Source: Schlesneria sp. DSM 10557
Lineage (GTDB): Bacteria; Planctomycetota; Planctomycetia; Planctomycetales; Planctomycetaceae
Length of the DNA stretch: 64,000 nt
NCBI RefSeq assembly: GCF_041860085.1
Contig: NZ_CP124747.1
Coordinates: 4,588,001-4,652,000, forward strand
Reading direction: 5' to 3'
Made by a program: the position numbers and the translations under genes. Shown here in pieces: positions 47,937-56,759 of the stretch (position 1 is its first letter; each line of letters begins with the position of its first letter). The notes below the pieces were generated by a model. It was not told the origin of the DNA. It did not search any database and was given only the letters and a program-made list of their open reading frames with translations.

Positions 47937-48440
47937 AGCGAAGTGCCTTAATCGTAGGAAACAACCACCAGAGAATCATGCATCCAAACGTATGATGCGG
48001 GTCATTCAAAATGCAGAAGGCATAGAATAACCTCGATCGTTGATGGTTCAATCCAGAGAAGAAAACGACGAGTTTAATAAAAAGTTTACGAAGGAAGACG
48101 GCGATCATGAAACATAAGACCAGCAATCCCAACCCCACCGCAAATGCAAACACCCTCTCTTCCGGCCCAAAGGGCCAGCCATTCCCGGAGTGATGCTGTC
48201 TTGAGCCTGATTGTGAGGCGATTTCGGCAGTGGCGCAGATGCAGATGGTAGAATGGGGCAAAGAGGTGTAATACATCGGCATTATCGCCACGAACGGCGA
48301 TGTATTCTTTGTGCTAATGCCGCGTGGGGTTACCTCAATTTCGTTATTGCAAGGGCGTGTTGCGCACGTTGCCCTGAACCCTCCCCATCCTTGGGGCGGC
48401 CGCATGATCTTCCCTGGTGTGATGCGTGGACGGTTGTGGG
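47937..48440. other. Intergenic stretch with a partial repeat and nested hairpins
   Basis: No credible gene. It contains a partial copy of the regional repeat (about 48127-48187, TTCCGGCCCAAAGGGCCA core) and a cluster of overlapping inverted repeats at 48270-48322. Confidence 0.4.
48270..48322. repeat. Overlapping alternative hairpins
   Basis: AATACATCG (48270-48278) pairs with CGATGTATT (48298-48306); CGGCATTA (48277-48284) pairs with TAATGCCG (48315-48322); ATCGCC and GGCGAT around 48283-48300 offer a third stem. The stems share bases, so they exclude each other. Confidence 0.6.
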
Positions 48441-49766
48441 TTACGAGCTATTGACCGGGGCGGGGAAGTCTTCGAAGCCTCGAATGATTCTTCGGTAGAG
48501 CTGCTCCATGTCTTCAAAGGGAGCGGTAAAGAAGAGGGCTCGCAGTCGTTCCCATAAAGCCCGCTTGCTTTTCATCGCTGCAGAGGCGGCACGGAACAGC
48601 GGACAAGCCAGTTGCGATGTCTGATCCACCAGAAACGCCAGCATCATCAACATCATCAGGACGGTGGACAGATGCTTGAATCCATGCCCGTAGTTGTGCT
48701 CAAAATGGTAGTCCTGATTCTTGAGTGTGTTGAACGTTTCGTTCTCAATCCGCCACCGGGCGCGACCTCCTCGCTCGATCAGTGGGAGCATCATTTCCCT
48801 GGGTTCGACGGGCAGGTCCGTCACCCAACTGAATGTGGTCGATTTCTTCCCCTTTTCGACGGTGCACGAGACAAAATTGACCATCAGGTCCGGGTGGGCC
48901 GCGTTCAGCGGGAGTTGCGCCACGGCGGTGTAACTCTTTCGCTCACTCTTGTCGGGGTCATCCGTTTGCCACGTGATCGCAGTCCCGTCATCAATGGCTT
49001 GTGTTGCTCGCTCAAACAAAAACGCGTGGTCCCCCGGCTTGGCCCCCAGAATAAAATGCATGTCATGAGCACGCAGGTCCTGAATGTGCGGTCCATTCGA
49101 GGCCAACCCATCTTCTGTGACGATGAATCCCAGGTGCGGATGGTCTTTTCGAACGTGACTCAAGAGACGTCGCGAAGCGTTCCGTTCACAGTCATTCTTC
49201 TCCGTGCCATCCTGGCGAATGATCGGTTCCGGGCACAGCGGGATCACTTCACGAATGTCGGGATGGACGATCACCGCTGCCACGGCCGCATGCGAATAGG
49301 TGATCCGGCCCGACTGCGAGTGCTTCTCCAGGCACGATGTGCAATGGACCTTGTCGGACGAGAAATAGCCTGTCCCATCGCACGCGAGCAGATAGCAATT
49401 CTTCCAATAGGCAAACCGTTCCAGAATCTTACCCCGTTGCACGCAGCGAAACACATCCGCGAACGCAGGGCGAATTTCCTCGGGGGCGACGCCATCCAGA
49501 ATTTCCCGCATCCGGGTGTCACTCGGAGTACGTCCAATGTGATAGAACCGCCTGATGTTGGGGTTCTTACGTTCTTCTTCAAACGCCAGCAAGGACGGGC
49601 ATTTCAGGGAGAACATCGCGAACGCCGACATCAACGCATCCGACAGAGGAATCTCGACGAGCCCCCGTCGTGGATCCTTCACGAAAGAGAATCTCTCTTG
49701 AACCACACGGATCAGCCCGTTTGTCGACAAATGCTTCCGCGCCTTAATGCCTTCTCGCGATTCCAT
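48441..49766 (-). CDS. IS4-like DDE transposase
   Basis: The 441-residue protein shows a DDE pattern: first Asp in YLLACDGTGYFSS, second in GFIVTEDGLASN, and the Glu in RWRIENETFNTLKNQDYHFE, with the R-(3)-E-(6)-K spacing of IS4-type enzymes though the leading Tyr is replaced. A CTSC and other Cys lie near the first Asp. The N-terminus (VVQERFSFVKDPRRGLVEIP) resembles the ISAs1/H-repeat style, so an adjacent family is possible. I could not identify its terminal inverted repeats. The frame is intact. Confidence 0.8.
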   Translation of the reverse strand: MESREGIKARKHLSTNGLIRVVQERFSFVKDPRRGLVEIPLSDALMSAFAMFSLKCPSLLAFEEERKNPNIRRFYHIGRTPSDTRMREILDGVAPEEIRPAFADVFRCVQRGKILERFAYWKNCYLLACDGTGYFSSDKVHCTSCLEKHSQSGRITYSHAAVAAVIVHPDIREVIPLCPEPIIRQDGTEKNDCERNASRRLLSHVRKDHPHLGFIVTEDGLASNGPHIQDLRAHDMHFILGAKPGDHAFLFERATQAIDDGTAITWQTDDPDKSERKSYTAVAQLPLNAAHPDLMVNFVSCTVEKGKKSTTFSWVTDLPVEPREMMLPLIERGGRARWRIENETFNTLKNQDYHFEHNYGHGFKHLSTVLMMLMMLAFLVDQTSQLACPLFRAASAAMKSKRALWERLRALFFTAPFEDMEQLYRRIIRGFEDFPAPVNSS

Positions 49767-50506
49767 TCATCACCCCGCAGTTCCTAACAGCGGAAATCAG
49801 AGTATCAAGACCACGAAAATCCTACCCGATGTTTACGAAAGGGGTGGCCAATATCGCTCGATTTTCAGCCTTTTTCTGACATCCGGGAATTGCTGCCAAA
49901 GGGCCATCGGTTTCCATAGATGTGGTGCAACAAATGATCGTCATCCCATCTGGACCTGGGACCTGGCGAACTGGCGAACCCGCATGGCGATGACGGTTTC
50001 GATTCAAATGAACGACCGGCCCTTTAGGCCTCAAACCGTTGGGGGTTCCTCGAACCCCAGCCCGTTGGGCTGGGCTATGGGAACGGGTTGCCCCTTGGGC
50101 CGGAAGAGACCGGAACAGGCCACAGAGGCCATTGATGTCCATCGCGTGAATGAACGTTGGCGAGTTCAAACCGACATTCGCAAATCCCAACATCGATCAA
50201 AACCCCACCGCACCGCACTGCACCGTGACCACGAACGCAAATGGAAACGACCTCTCTTCCGGCCCAAAGGGCCATCGGTTTCCACATCCCAGCCCATCGG
50301 GCTGGGATGTGGTTCGGGTAAATACGCCAAGGCCTGAAGGGCCGACCGTTCGAACGCATACCGAGCCGCAACCGAATCATTTTCGGCCTCTGCCCGTCAT
50401 TGCGGACCCTGTTCGGCTCTATCTAATCTGGCTCTTTCCCCTGCCGCTCCACCGAATATCCTGTATTCCCGGTTGAGAAAGTCCCGCATTCTGTGATTGG
50501 GGTTTA
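49767..50506. other. Non-coding repeat-rich stretch
   Basis: No credible gene. It contains a partial repeat at about 49898-49925 (AAGGGCCATCGGTTTCCA), an inverted GGCCCTTTAGGCC unit near 50019-50031, and the left direct repeat copy (50056-50409). Confidence 0.5.
50056..50409 (+). repeat. About 350-bp repeat, left copy, with REP-like palindromes
   Basis: This copy aligns with 51371-51720 over the whole length with scattered differences and small indels. It carries at least four short palindromes: CAGCCCGTTGGGCTG, CCTTGGGCCGG, GGCCCAAAGGGCC and CAGCCCATCGGGCTG, plus GGCCTGAAGGGCC. It lies just upstream of the DUF2310 gene, which both copies flank in the same orientation. Confidence 0.85.
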
Positions 50507-51265
50507 ATGTTCCTTGCCAAGATTGTCTTCGGACCTGAGCCCTCAGAGCGACAAGATCGCGAAGAGTTGATCGATGCTGCTGAGTGGTGTTTGGAACTGC
50601 TATCTCGGAATGGGCATATTAATGGACCATCCGTAATGCAATGGTGCGAGGGGAGGTTAACCTCTTTCTCGTCACTGCCGCGTCGAGACTCTTTGTCTCC
50701 GAAATTTTTCGGAGAATTTACGCGTGCCAGTTGGGATCTCGTTGTCTCTCGCTTCGGCAAAGCTCCTCAGATTGAGATCCTCAATGCTGAGGATTCAAAG
50801 CGGTTTCAATCCTGGAAACGCTCAACCTGGTTATTCCTTTATCCATTTGATTTTCCGGAAATGAGCGGGCTAAGAATCGGTGACAGCACTTCTCCGGTTC
50901 CACTTTATCTTTTGCCAATTTCCGAGGGGACTCGTGAACACATTTGCTTCTGGATCCGTGATTACCAACACCACTATGGCATCTGGCTGTCGGGAGGTGC
51001 CTTAGAAAATTCTGCCTATACTGAACTGACCGATTTTCAAAGTTGTCTTCTTAAGACCGGCCGTGAACTCGCGAAAGAAGTTGAACGCGCGACCGGAAAA
51101 GAGACCATGTCTTTCGCATGGAGCTATTCTGAGAGGGAGGATGATAAGGAGGCACGGTCGTGCCCAGGGTGTGGTCGCGACTGGCAAAAGACAATTCCAT
51201 CCCGACATCGGGATCAGTACACGTTATTCGACTGCGTCTGCCGCCGCTGCCGACTGGTCAGATAA
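50507..51265 (+). CDS. DUF2310 family zinc-ribbon protein
   Basis: The 252-residue protein resembles the DUF2310 family throughout: VPLYLLPISEGTREHICFWI, an IWLSGGALENSAYTELTD helix, and a C-terminal zinc ribbon CPGCGRDWQK ... FDCVCRRCRLVR. The family is uncharacterised but its ribbon suggests nucleic-acid binding. It lies between two direct repeats in an otherwise mobile stretch and its codon use is more AT-rich than that of the core genes, suggesting transfer. No partner gene is adjacent. Confidence 0.78.
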   Translation: MFLAKIVFGPEPSERQDREELIDAAEWCLELLSRNGHINGPSVMQWCEGRLTSFSSLPRRDSLSPKFFGEFTRASWDLVVSRFGKAPQIEILNAEDSKRFQSWKRSTWLFLYPFDFPEMSGLRIGDSTSPVPLYLLPISEGTREHICFWIRDYQHHYGIWLSGGALENSAYTELTDFQSCLLKTGRELAKEVERATGKETMSFAWSYSEREDDKEARSCPGCGRDWQKTIPSRHRDQYTLFDCVCRRCRLVR

Positions 51266-51370
51266 GCTTCGCAGTCTCTCATTGTAGAGGCCGCTTCAAA
51301 ACCCTGAGATTGCAAAAAGCAATCTGGCAGACAATCTGCACACAATGAGGTCAGGGTGCCACCGGGAGAA

Positions 51371-51720
51371 TCCCAGCCCGTTGGGCTGGGCTATGGGAAC
51401 GAATGGCCCCTTGGGCCGAAAAATGCCGGAACAGGCCACAGGGGCCAGAGATGGCGATTGCGTGAATGAACGTTGGCGAATTCAAACCGACATTCGCAAA
51501 TGCCAATATCGATCAAAACCCGACCGCAACCACGACCGCAACCGCCACCACAAATGCAAACGCCCTCTCTTCCGGCCCAAAGGGCCACCCATTCCCATAG
51601 CCCAGCCCATCGGGCTGGGATGTGGTTCGGGTAAATACGCCAAGGCCTGAAGGGCCGACCGTTCGAGCGTACCGAGCCGCAACCAAATCATTTCCAGCCT
51701 CTGCCCGTCATTGCGGACCC
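51371..51720 (+). repeat. About 350-bp repeat, right copy, with REP-like palindromes
   Basis: It matches the left copy in order and orientation: CAGCCCGTTGGGCTG, a tract with GTTGGCGAATTCAAACCGAC, GGCCCAAAGGGCC, CAGCCCATCGGGCTG, GGTTCGGGTAAATACGCC and GGCCTGAAGGGCC, ending in TGCCCGTCATTGCGGACCC. It lies 105 bp past the stop of the DUF2310 gene. Confidence 0.85.
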
Positions 51721-52060
51721 ATCTATTCTGTCCCTTCCGCTCGTCCCTCAACAGAATAAAGGTCGCGAGGACACCGCATCCGTCATTGACACGTCTCGTT
51801 GAGACTCACCGACGTCCGGCGATTGGTTTACCTGAACCCTTCCAATGGATTGGAAGATTGCGATGTTTCCGATGCTGAGTCTTTGGTAGGTATGTTGGGT
51901 GGAGCGTTTCGCCGGTGAGTTGAGATCGGCCGAACTCGAGCAGGTCGATGCAGGTCGCAGAGCTTGTTGAGCGACGGGCTGGCCAAGTTGGGCAGCCCCG
52001 GGCCAGTCGGTGGCCAGTCCCATCTGGTGTATGGATCGTGAATTACGTGTTTTCGTGGGG

Positions 52061-52088
52061 ACTGGCCAACTGGCCAGACTGGCCAGAC
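52061..52088. repeat. Short tandem repeat of ACTGGCCAG units
   Basis: Three head-to-tail copies of an 8-9-bp unit. Related TGGCCA words occur just upstream at about 51978-52020. Confidence 0.7.
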
Positions 52089-52325
52089 GATTTTCGCGCG
52101 GAACTGGGGTGGTCGACGCCCTATTGGTTCAATGAGAAATAGGCTGTTCCTCTTTAGTCCGATTGCGTTCTGTCGCCCTTGCAGGTGTCGGCGTACTGAG
52201 AATTCTGCCTGAACCTGGCGGCTGGGTTTGGGGTCGTTCTTTGGTTTGATGGGATTTCGATTGCTGCCTGAGGGATGCCAAGATGCGTCACGGCGCGGCA
52301 TTACGTTGAGGCGTGCTGGAACAGT

Positions 52326-52373
52326 GATTAGATGCTCATGTTGCTCAAGTTTGAGCAACATGAGCATCTAATC
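52326..52373. repeat. 23-bp perfect palindrome
   Basis: Arms at 52326-52348 and 52351-52373 (GATTAGATGCTCATGTTGCT...) are perfect complements with a 2-nt spacer. No gene depends on it as a terminator within 350 bp. Confidence 0.9.
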
Positions 52374-52732
52374 AAAACGCTGGAAAAACAGGGGTTTCTG
52401 CAATTAGGTGCTCAAGGTGCTCAAATGTGTGCAGCGTGCAATTCGGATTCCGGATTTCGAGGTGAGTTTGGTTGATCAGCATCGGATACCTTGGGTCCCA
52501 AGCCTGCGTCGAAATGCGTAATCGTGTTGTCAGTGTCCGTGAAGTCAGTGGGTGGCGGCGGGCGTGCGCGGAGGTAGACTGACTGGACTGGCCGGAGTGG
52601 TGGCCCGGGATCAGGCAGGAACCCGTTCTGGAATTTCGGTCGCGGCAGGGAATCATTTCAGCGGTGTTGAACTGGATGGCGTTCACGCTGCGGGCGCAGC
52701 GTGAGGCAAATTTACTTTATGGGGCAACGGCA

Positions 52733-53236
52733 ATGGCATCGACGATCAGTGTGTTGTTGGATGTGATGGATTTTTGTCGGGTTCGCACGCTGATGACGCT
52801 CGACGAAATCGCGAAGCTGCCGGATCCCGCCGCAGTCCTGGGCTGGCGGCCGGGGCCGGGGCGAGCGCACATCGGGTGGCAGTTGACTCATATTGGGATC
52901 ACCGAAGAACTCACCGCGACGGAGCGGATGCTGGGGACGACGCCCGCTTACGCCGATCTGGTTTCCCGCTTTAAATTCGGCAGTGTTCCTGACGACGACA
53001 TTCCGTCCGTCGAACAGATTCGCGAAGTGCTGGCCGGGTCACGCAAGCATGTGCTGGAATGCTTTGCCCGTTTCAGCGATGCCGATCTGGACACGATCCC
53101 TCAATGGTATCAGGAACGGGGCTGGAACATTCGCCGGATCCTGCAGATTCTGAGCTGGCACGAAGCGCACCATCAGGGGCAGGCGCATATCACGTTCAAT
53201 CTCTGGAAAGCCGCTCAGCCGAAGACGGGAGCATAG
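52733..53236 (+). CDS. DinB family protein
   Basis: With ATG 52733 the protein has 167 residues and the DinB four-helix pattern: VMDFCRVRTLMTLDEI start, IGWQLTHIGITEELTATERM with the first metal His, and the final HEAHHQGQAHITFNLWKAA helix with two more. DinB proteins are metal-dependent thiol- or stress-related enzymes (bacillithiol/mycothiol transferases, TTHA1280-like); the substrate is not predictable. GTG and ATG codons further upstream (52664, 52676) give leaders unlike the family. A strong hairpin follows at 53251-53282. Confidence 0.85.
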   Translation: MASTISVLLDVMDFCRVRTLMTLDEIAKLPDPAAVLGWRPGPGRAHIGWQLTHIGITEELTATERMLGTTPAYADLVSRFKFGSVPDDDIPSVEQIREVLAGSRKHVLECFARFSDADLDTIPQWYQERGWNIRRILQILSWHEAHHQGQAHITFNLWKAAQPKTGA

Positions 53237-53250
53237 ATTTGGGGACAGGG

Positions 53251-53282
53251 ACGACCGGCCTCCCGTGTCTGAGGCCGGTCGT
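53251..53282 (+). terminator. Terminator-like hairpin after the DinB gene
   Basis: ACGACCGGCCT / AGGCCGGTCGT form a perfect 11-bp stem around a 10-nt loop, 15 bp beyond the stop codon, between convergent genes. There is no T-tract. Confidence 0.65.
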
Positions 53283-53413
53283 GAAGGCGTGGCCGCTTAC
53301 TTTCCCGATGTCGTCCCCCCCCCTCCTCCACCAGAGGCCAGAAAGAGAATGGTTCGTTCGCTGACTGTCTGTGGATGTCAGGTTATTCTGCGAGCCGGGC
53401 GACCAGGATGCGA

Positions 53414-54472
53414 TCAGGGGGTGAAGTCGCTCTTGGAATCGACAGAGAGACAGAACTGGGCAATGAGCTCTGCGGCTTGGTCGAGATCCTGGAGAGAAAT
53501 GACCTCAACGGGACTGTGCATGTAGCGGTTCGGGATACAAACCAGGCCGGTGGCGACACCGCCGCGAGTCAGTTGAAGTTGTGCTGCGTCGTTGCTGGCA
53601 GCGGAGGCGAGGCCATTCACCTGCACCGGAATCGAGTTCTGTGCGGCTTTGGCGATGAGTTGATCGAAGAGGACGGGATTGACGTTGGGACCACGATAGA
53701 GGACGGGGCCCTGACCGACTTTGATGCGGCCGAACTGGTTTTCGTCGATGGTGGGGCAGTCGGTGGCGTGGGTCACATCGACGACGATTCCCAGTTGCGG
53801 ATCAATCTGGTGGGCACTGGTCTGGACACCACGCAGGCCGATCTCTTCCTGCACGGTCGAGACAGCGAAGACAGCCGCCTTGGGATTTTCCCGGCTGACT
53901 CGTTCGGCGGCGGAAATGACGGTCCAGGCACCGACCTTGTTATCCATCCCGGGGGCAGCGGCGAACCCGTTACGGAGTTCGCGGAAGCCGAGCTGGACGG
54001 TGATCGGGTCACCAATCGAAACAAGGCTGCGTGCTTCGGCACCGTCGCGGACGGCAATATCGACCCACAAGTTCTTGATTTCGGGGACCACTTTGCGGTC
54101 GTCGGGGGTTTGCAAATGAATCGCTTTGCGAGCGATCACACCGGGGATGGGGCCGTTTTTGGTCCAGACCTGAACATCCTGACCGAGCAGAACCTGAGGA
54201 TCCCAGCCACCGATCGCGTGCACCCATAGGAAACCACGGTCGTCGATATGTTTGACAAGCAGGCCGATCTGGTCGCAGTGGCCCGCCAGCATAATGCGGG
54301 GTGAACCGGTCGGATTGACTCCCACGATCACGTTTCCGTGCCAGTCGGTGCGGATCGATTCGGTGAAGCCACTCGCGTAGCGGCGCACGACGTCCTGAAC
54401 AGGTCGCTCGTATCCCGAGGGGCTGGGGGCGAGCAGCAGATCTTTGAGAAATTGAAGTGAAATACTGTCCAT
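53414..54472 (-). CDS. M42 family metallopeptidase (glutamyl aminopeptidase-like)
   Basis: ATG 54472 (MDSISLQFLKDLLLAPSPSGYE) gives 352 residues with all M42 landmarks: AGHCDQIGLLV (metal His), a PDZ-like insert domain, PGMDNKVGAW (bridging Asp), TVQEEIGLRGVQ (catalytic Glu and metal Glu), DVTHATDCP (metal Asp) and a C-terminal CIPNRYMHSPVEVI (metal His). These cytoplasmic, usually tetrahedral enzymes trim small peptides. A longer frame to 54685 has no homologous N-terminus. Convergent with the DinB gene. Confidence 0.93.
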   Translation of the reverse strand: MDSISLQFLKDLLLAPSPSGYERPVQDVVRRYASGFTESIRTDWHGNVIVGVNPTGSPRIMLAGHCDQIGLLVKHIDDRGFLWVHAIGGWDPQVLLGQDVQVWTKNGPIPGVIARKAIHLQTPDDRKVVPEIKNLWVDIAVRDGAEARSLVSIGDPITVQLGFRELRNGFAAAPGMDNKVGAWTVISAAERVSRENPKAAVFAVSTVQEEIGLRGVQTSAHQIDPQLGIVVDVTHATDCPTIDENQFGRIKVGQGPVLYRGPNVNPVLFDQLIAKAAQNSIPVQVNGLASAASNDAAQLQLTRGGVATGLVCIPNRYMHSPVEVISLQDLDQAAELIAQFCLSVDSKSDFTP

Positions 54473-54854
54473 GGGCTGAAGCTTTTCGTTCCAGGGGAAG
54501 TGATTCGGTTTTGGGAGGACGATGCGGTCCCGTGTGCTGAGGCTAAGTCTGCGGTGAGTGGTGAGACTGGGTGGTTTTTGCAGCAGACTGCTGCGTTTGT
54601 TTCCCTGAATTCGACTGAAATATTTGTGAAACTGGCTCGAAACCTTTGACCTTCTGGCGGAAGCAGAATAGCGTGGCATTATCAACGACTAAGTCGCCAT
54701 CCGTCCAGAGTTTAATGGTTGCAATGGGGGCGTGGCAGAGAACAGAAATGGTCTCTTTCAATTATGCCGCCCGTAGCGTCGGCGGACGGTTCGGCGAACT
54801 TGTCTTGAAATTGCGGTCGTGGGCCTTCTCTCAGAAAATCATGGAGGATGCACT

Positions 54855-55091
54855 ATGCGTTTGACTCCCATCCCAACTCCGCAACAACTCCGCGAACTTC
54901 TCTGTCAGGTTGAGCAGGCCGTCCATGCACGAACCGGCGGACGTATCCGTGGCTTGCAGGTCCGGGTGGATGAAGGTTGCGTCGTCGTCTCGGGCAGCAC
55001 CTCGACCTACTACAATAAACAGCTCGCCACGCATGCGATTCGTGACACTGTCGAGGACCTTGCGGTCCAGAATGAAGTGGAAGTCTGCTGA
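54855..55091 (+). CDS. BON domain protein
   Basis: ATG 54855 with GGAGGA at 7 bp gives a 78-residue protein consisting almost entirely of one BON domain (IRGLQVRVDEGCVVVSGSTS, then YNKQLATHAIRDTVEDLAVQ). BON domains bind phospholipid or act as small surface-linked modules. No signal peptide or anchor is visible, so it is likely cytosolic or acts as a peripheral membrane protein. Its role here is unknown. Confidence 0.8.
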   Translation: MRLTPIPTPQQLRELLCQVEQAVHARTGGRIRGLQVRVDEGCVVVSGSTSTYYNKQLATHAIRDTVEDLAVQNEVEVC

Positions 55092-55507
55092 ACCGAATCG
55101 ATGATTTGGGTTGGTGGGCCTGGTTGAGTTGTGATGCACCCGAGCAGACGTGAACCGACTTCCACGCAGAAAGTCGGGCGAGGAGAGTTCGTTCTGTCGG
55201 TGATGCATATCTGCCCGGGATCGATATAATCGCCGTCGCGCTGTGTGGAACGGGACTTGGTCTGCGAAACAGCAGTGCACCTTCAAATCGGCCCTGACTG
55301 GGTGCTGGCGGGTGGTGGATGACCTCGTTTCATTTCCCACAAATGGGGATGTGATCCGTAAATGGGGCCACGGTTGAGAATCAGCCTCCATTCCACCAAC
55401 ATAGTGCGGTCCGTGGTGTGTCTGGTGCGTTCTCGCTCAGGACATCCCGTTCAACGTTATGTGCCCGGCGCTTTACGAACATTCCACCAATACGAACAGT
55501 CTCCAAT
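55092..55507. other. Intergenic, no gene seen
   Basis: About 415 bp between two plus-strand genes. Only spurious frames. It should contain the promoter of the BtaA-like gene. Confidence 0.35.
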
Positions 55508-56704
55508 ATGGTTGTCGAACGTCTCAGTAAGACTTGGTTCAATCTCGTTCATGGACGGAACATCGTCTACAACCAGTGTTGGGAAGATCCCCGGCTCGAC
55601 CGGGTTGCTCTGGAACTGACACCGCAGGACCGCGTCGTCGTCATCACCTCGGCCGGCTGCAACGCACTGGACTACGCTCTGGCGGGGGCCGGGCACGTGC
55701 ATGCGGTCGACATGAATTCCAAGCAGAACCACCTGCTCGAATTGAAACTGGCGGGGGTGCGGCACCTCGATTACGACACGTTCTGGAAACTGTTCGGGAA
55801 TGGATGTCTGCCCGAATGGAATTCCGTCTATGCGAGCCAACTGCGGCCTCACCTCCCTTCCGATGCTCGTCGGTATTGGGATCGCAAGGGGGCCTTGTTC
55901 AAGGAAGGCCGTCGCAAGTCGTTCTATTTCCGCTGTACCAGCGGCACCTTTGCGTGGTTCGTCAACTATTACATTGATCGTGTCGCCAAGATGCGCGATG
56001 CCGTCAATGCACTGCTTTCCGCCGAGAATGTGGAACAGCAGAAGAGCCTGTTCGAGCAATACGACCTGGCGAAGAAGCTCTGGCGTCCGATGATCAAGTT
56101 CGCCATGCGGCGTGACGTGACACTGTCGCTGCTGGGTGTTCCCCGGGCTCAGCGGAAGCAAATCGACGAAGGATACCCCGGTGGGATTCTGCAGTTCGTC
56201 GTCGATCGCGTGGAAGCGGTGTTCACCAAGATCCCGCTCAAGGATAACTATGCCTGGCGAGTCTATCTGACCGGTCAGTACTCACCCGAGGCCTGCCCCG
56301 AGTACCTCAAGCCAGAAAACTTTGAGCGTCTGAAGGCGGGTGTGGCTGATCATGTCACGACGCACACCAACACGGTTCAGGGTTTTCTCGAACAAGCGGA
56401 AGAACCTGTGTCGCGGTTGGTTCTACTGGATCACATGGACTGGCTGTCCCGCGACCCGGCCAAGCGGATTCTGACTGCGGAATGGCAGGCCATTCTCGAC
56501 AAAACCACGCCCAATGCGCGCGTGTTGTGGAGAAGCGCCGGCCTGGATGGAACGTTCATTAATTCGGTGGAAGTCAACGTCGATGGCCAGAAACGTAAGC
56601 TGGCGGATCTGCTCCACTACAATCACGCCTTGGCGACCGAACTGCATGCAAAGGACCGCGTGCACACCTACGGCAGCTTCTGTATCGCGGATATTCACCG
56701 GTAA
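55508..56704 (+). CDS. BtaA-like (DUF3419) AdoMet 3-amino-3-carboxypropyl transferase
   Basis: From ATG 55508 the 398-residue protein fits DUF3419: [40 protein letters not shown] (AdoMet-binding loop), [20 protein letters not shown], and a C-terminal [11 protein letters not shown] segment. BtaA adds the 3-amino-3-carboxypropyl group of S-adenosylmethionine to diacylglycerol, the first step to betaine lipid DGTS; BtaB then trimethylates it. No btaB-like methyltransferase is adjacent, so either it lies elsewhere or this paralogue has another acceptor. It is not a fusion as in eukaryotic BTA1. A GC hairpin follows at 56739-56759. Confidence 0.82.
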   Translation: MVVERLSKTWFNLVHGRNIVYNQCWEDPRLDRVALELTPQDRVVVITSAGCNALDYALAGAGHVHAVDMNSKQNHLLELKLAGVRHLDYDTFWKLFGNGCLPEWNSVYASQLRPHLPSDARRYWDRKGALFKEGRRKSFYFRCTSGTFAWFVNYYIDRVAKMRDAVNALLSAENVEQQKSLFEQYDLAKKLWRPMIKFAMRRDVTLSLLGVPRAQRKQIDEGYPGGILQFVVDRVEAVFTKIPLKDNYAWRVYLTGQYSPEACPEYLKPENFERLKAGVADHVTTHTNTVQGFLEQAEEPVSRLVLLDHMDWLSRDPAKRILTAEWQAILDKTTPNARVLWRSAGLDGTFINSVEVNVDGQKRKLADLLHYNHALATELHAKDRVHTYGSFCIADIHR

Positions 56705-56738
56705 CAGTGGCGGGAGAGTCCTTGAGAGGAAACCGAGC

Positions 56739-56759
56739 CCGCCGCGTGTCGCGCGGCGG
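56739..56759. terminator. GC hairpin between convergent genes
   Basis: CCGCCGCG / CGCGGCGG (56739-56746, 56752-56759) around TGTCG. It overlaps no coding sequence and separates the BtaA-like gene from the convergent phosphodiesterase gene, whose stop begins at 56760. Confidence 0.55.

Larger units (their letters stand above)
51266..52732. other. Long non-coding stretch with repeats
   Basis: No credible gene in about 1.47 kb. It holds the right direct repeat copy, a tandem of ACTGGCCA(G) units (about 52061-52088), a perfect palindrome (52326-52373) and degenerate GCTCAAGGTGCTCAA words near 52410. A frame on the minus strand at 51828-52367 has no recognisable product and runs through the palindrome. 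Confidence 0.5.

Noticed and set aside
48612-49787. 391-codon plus-strand frame antisense to the IS4-like transposase
   Set aside because: The transposase frame has the catalytic pattern; this one has none.
50056-51720. CRISPR array
   Set aside because: The repeats are palindromic units of irregular spacing in two large copies, with a gene between; no regular spacers and no cas genes.
51828-52367. 179-codon minus-strand frame
   Set aside because: Pro/Arg/Asn-rich with no family, no ribosome binding site, and it reads through the tandem repeat and half of the palindrome.
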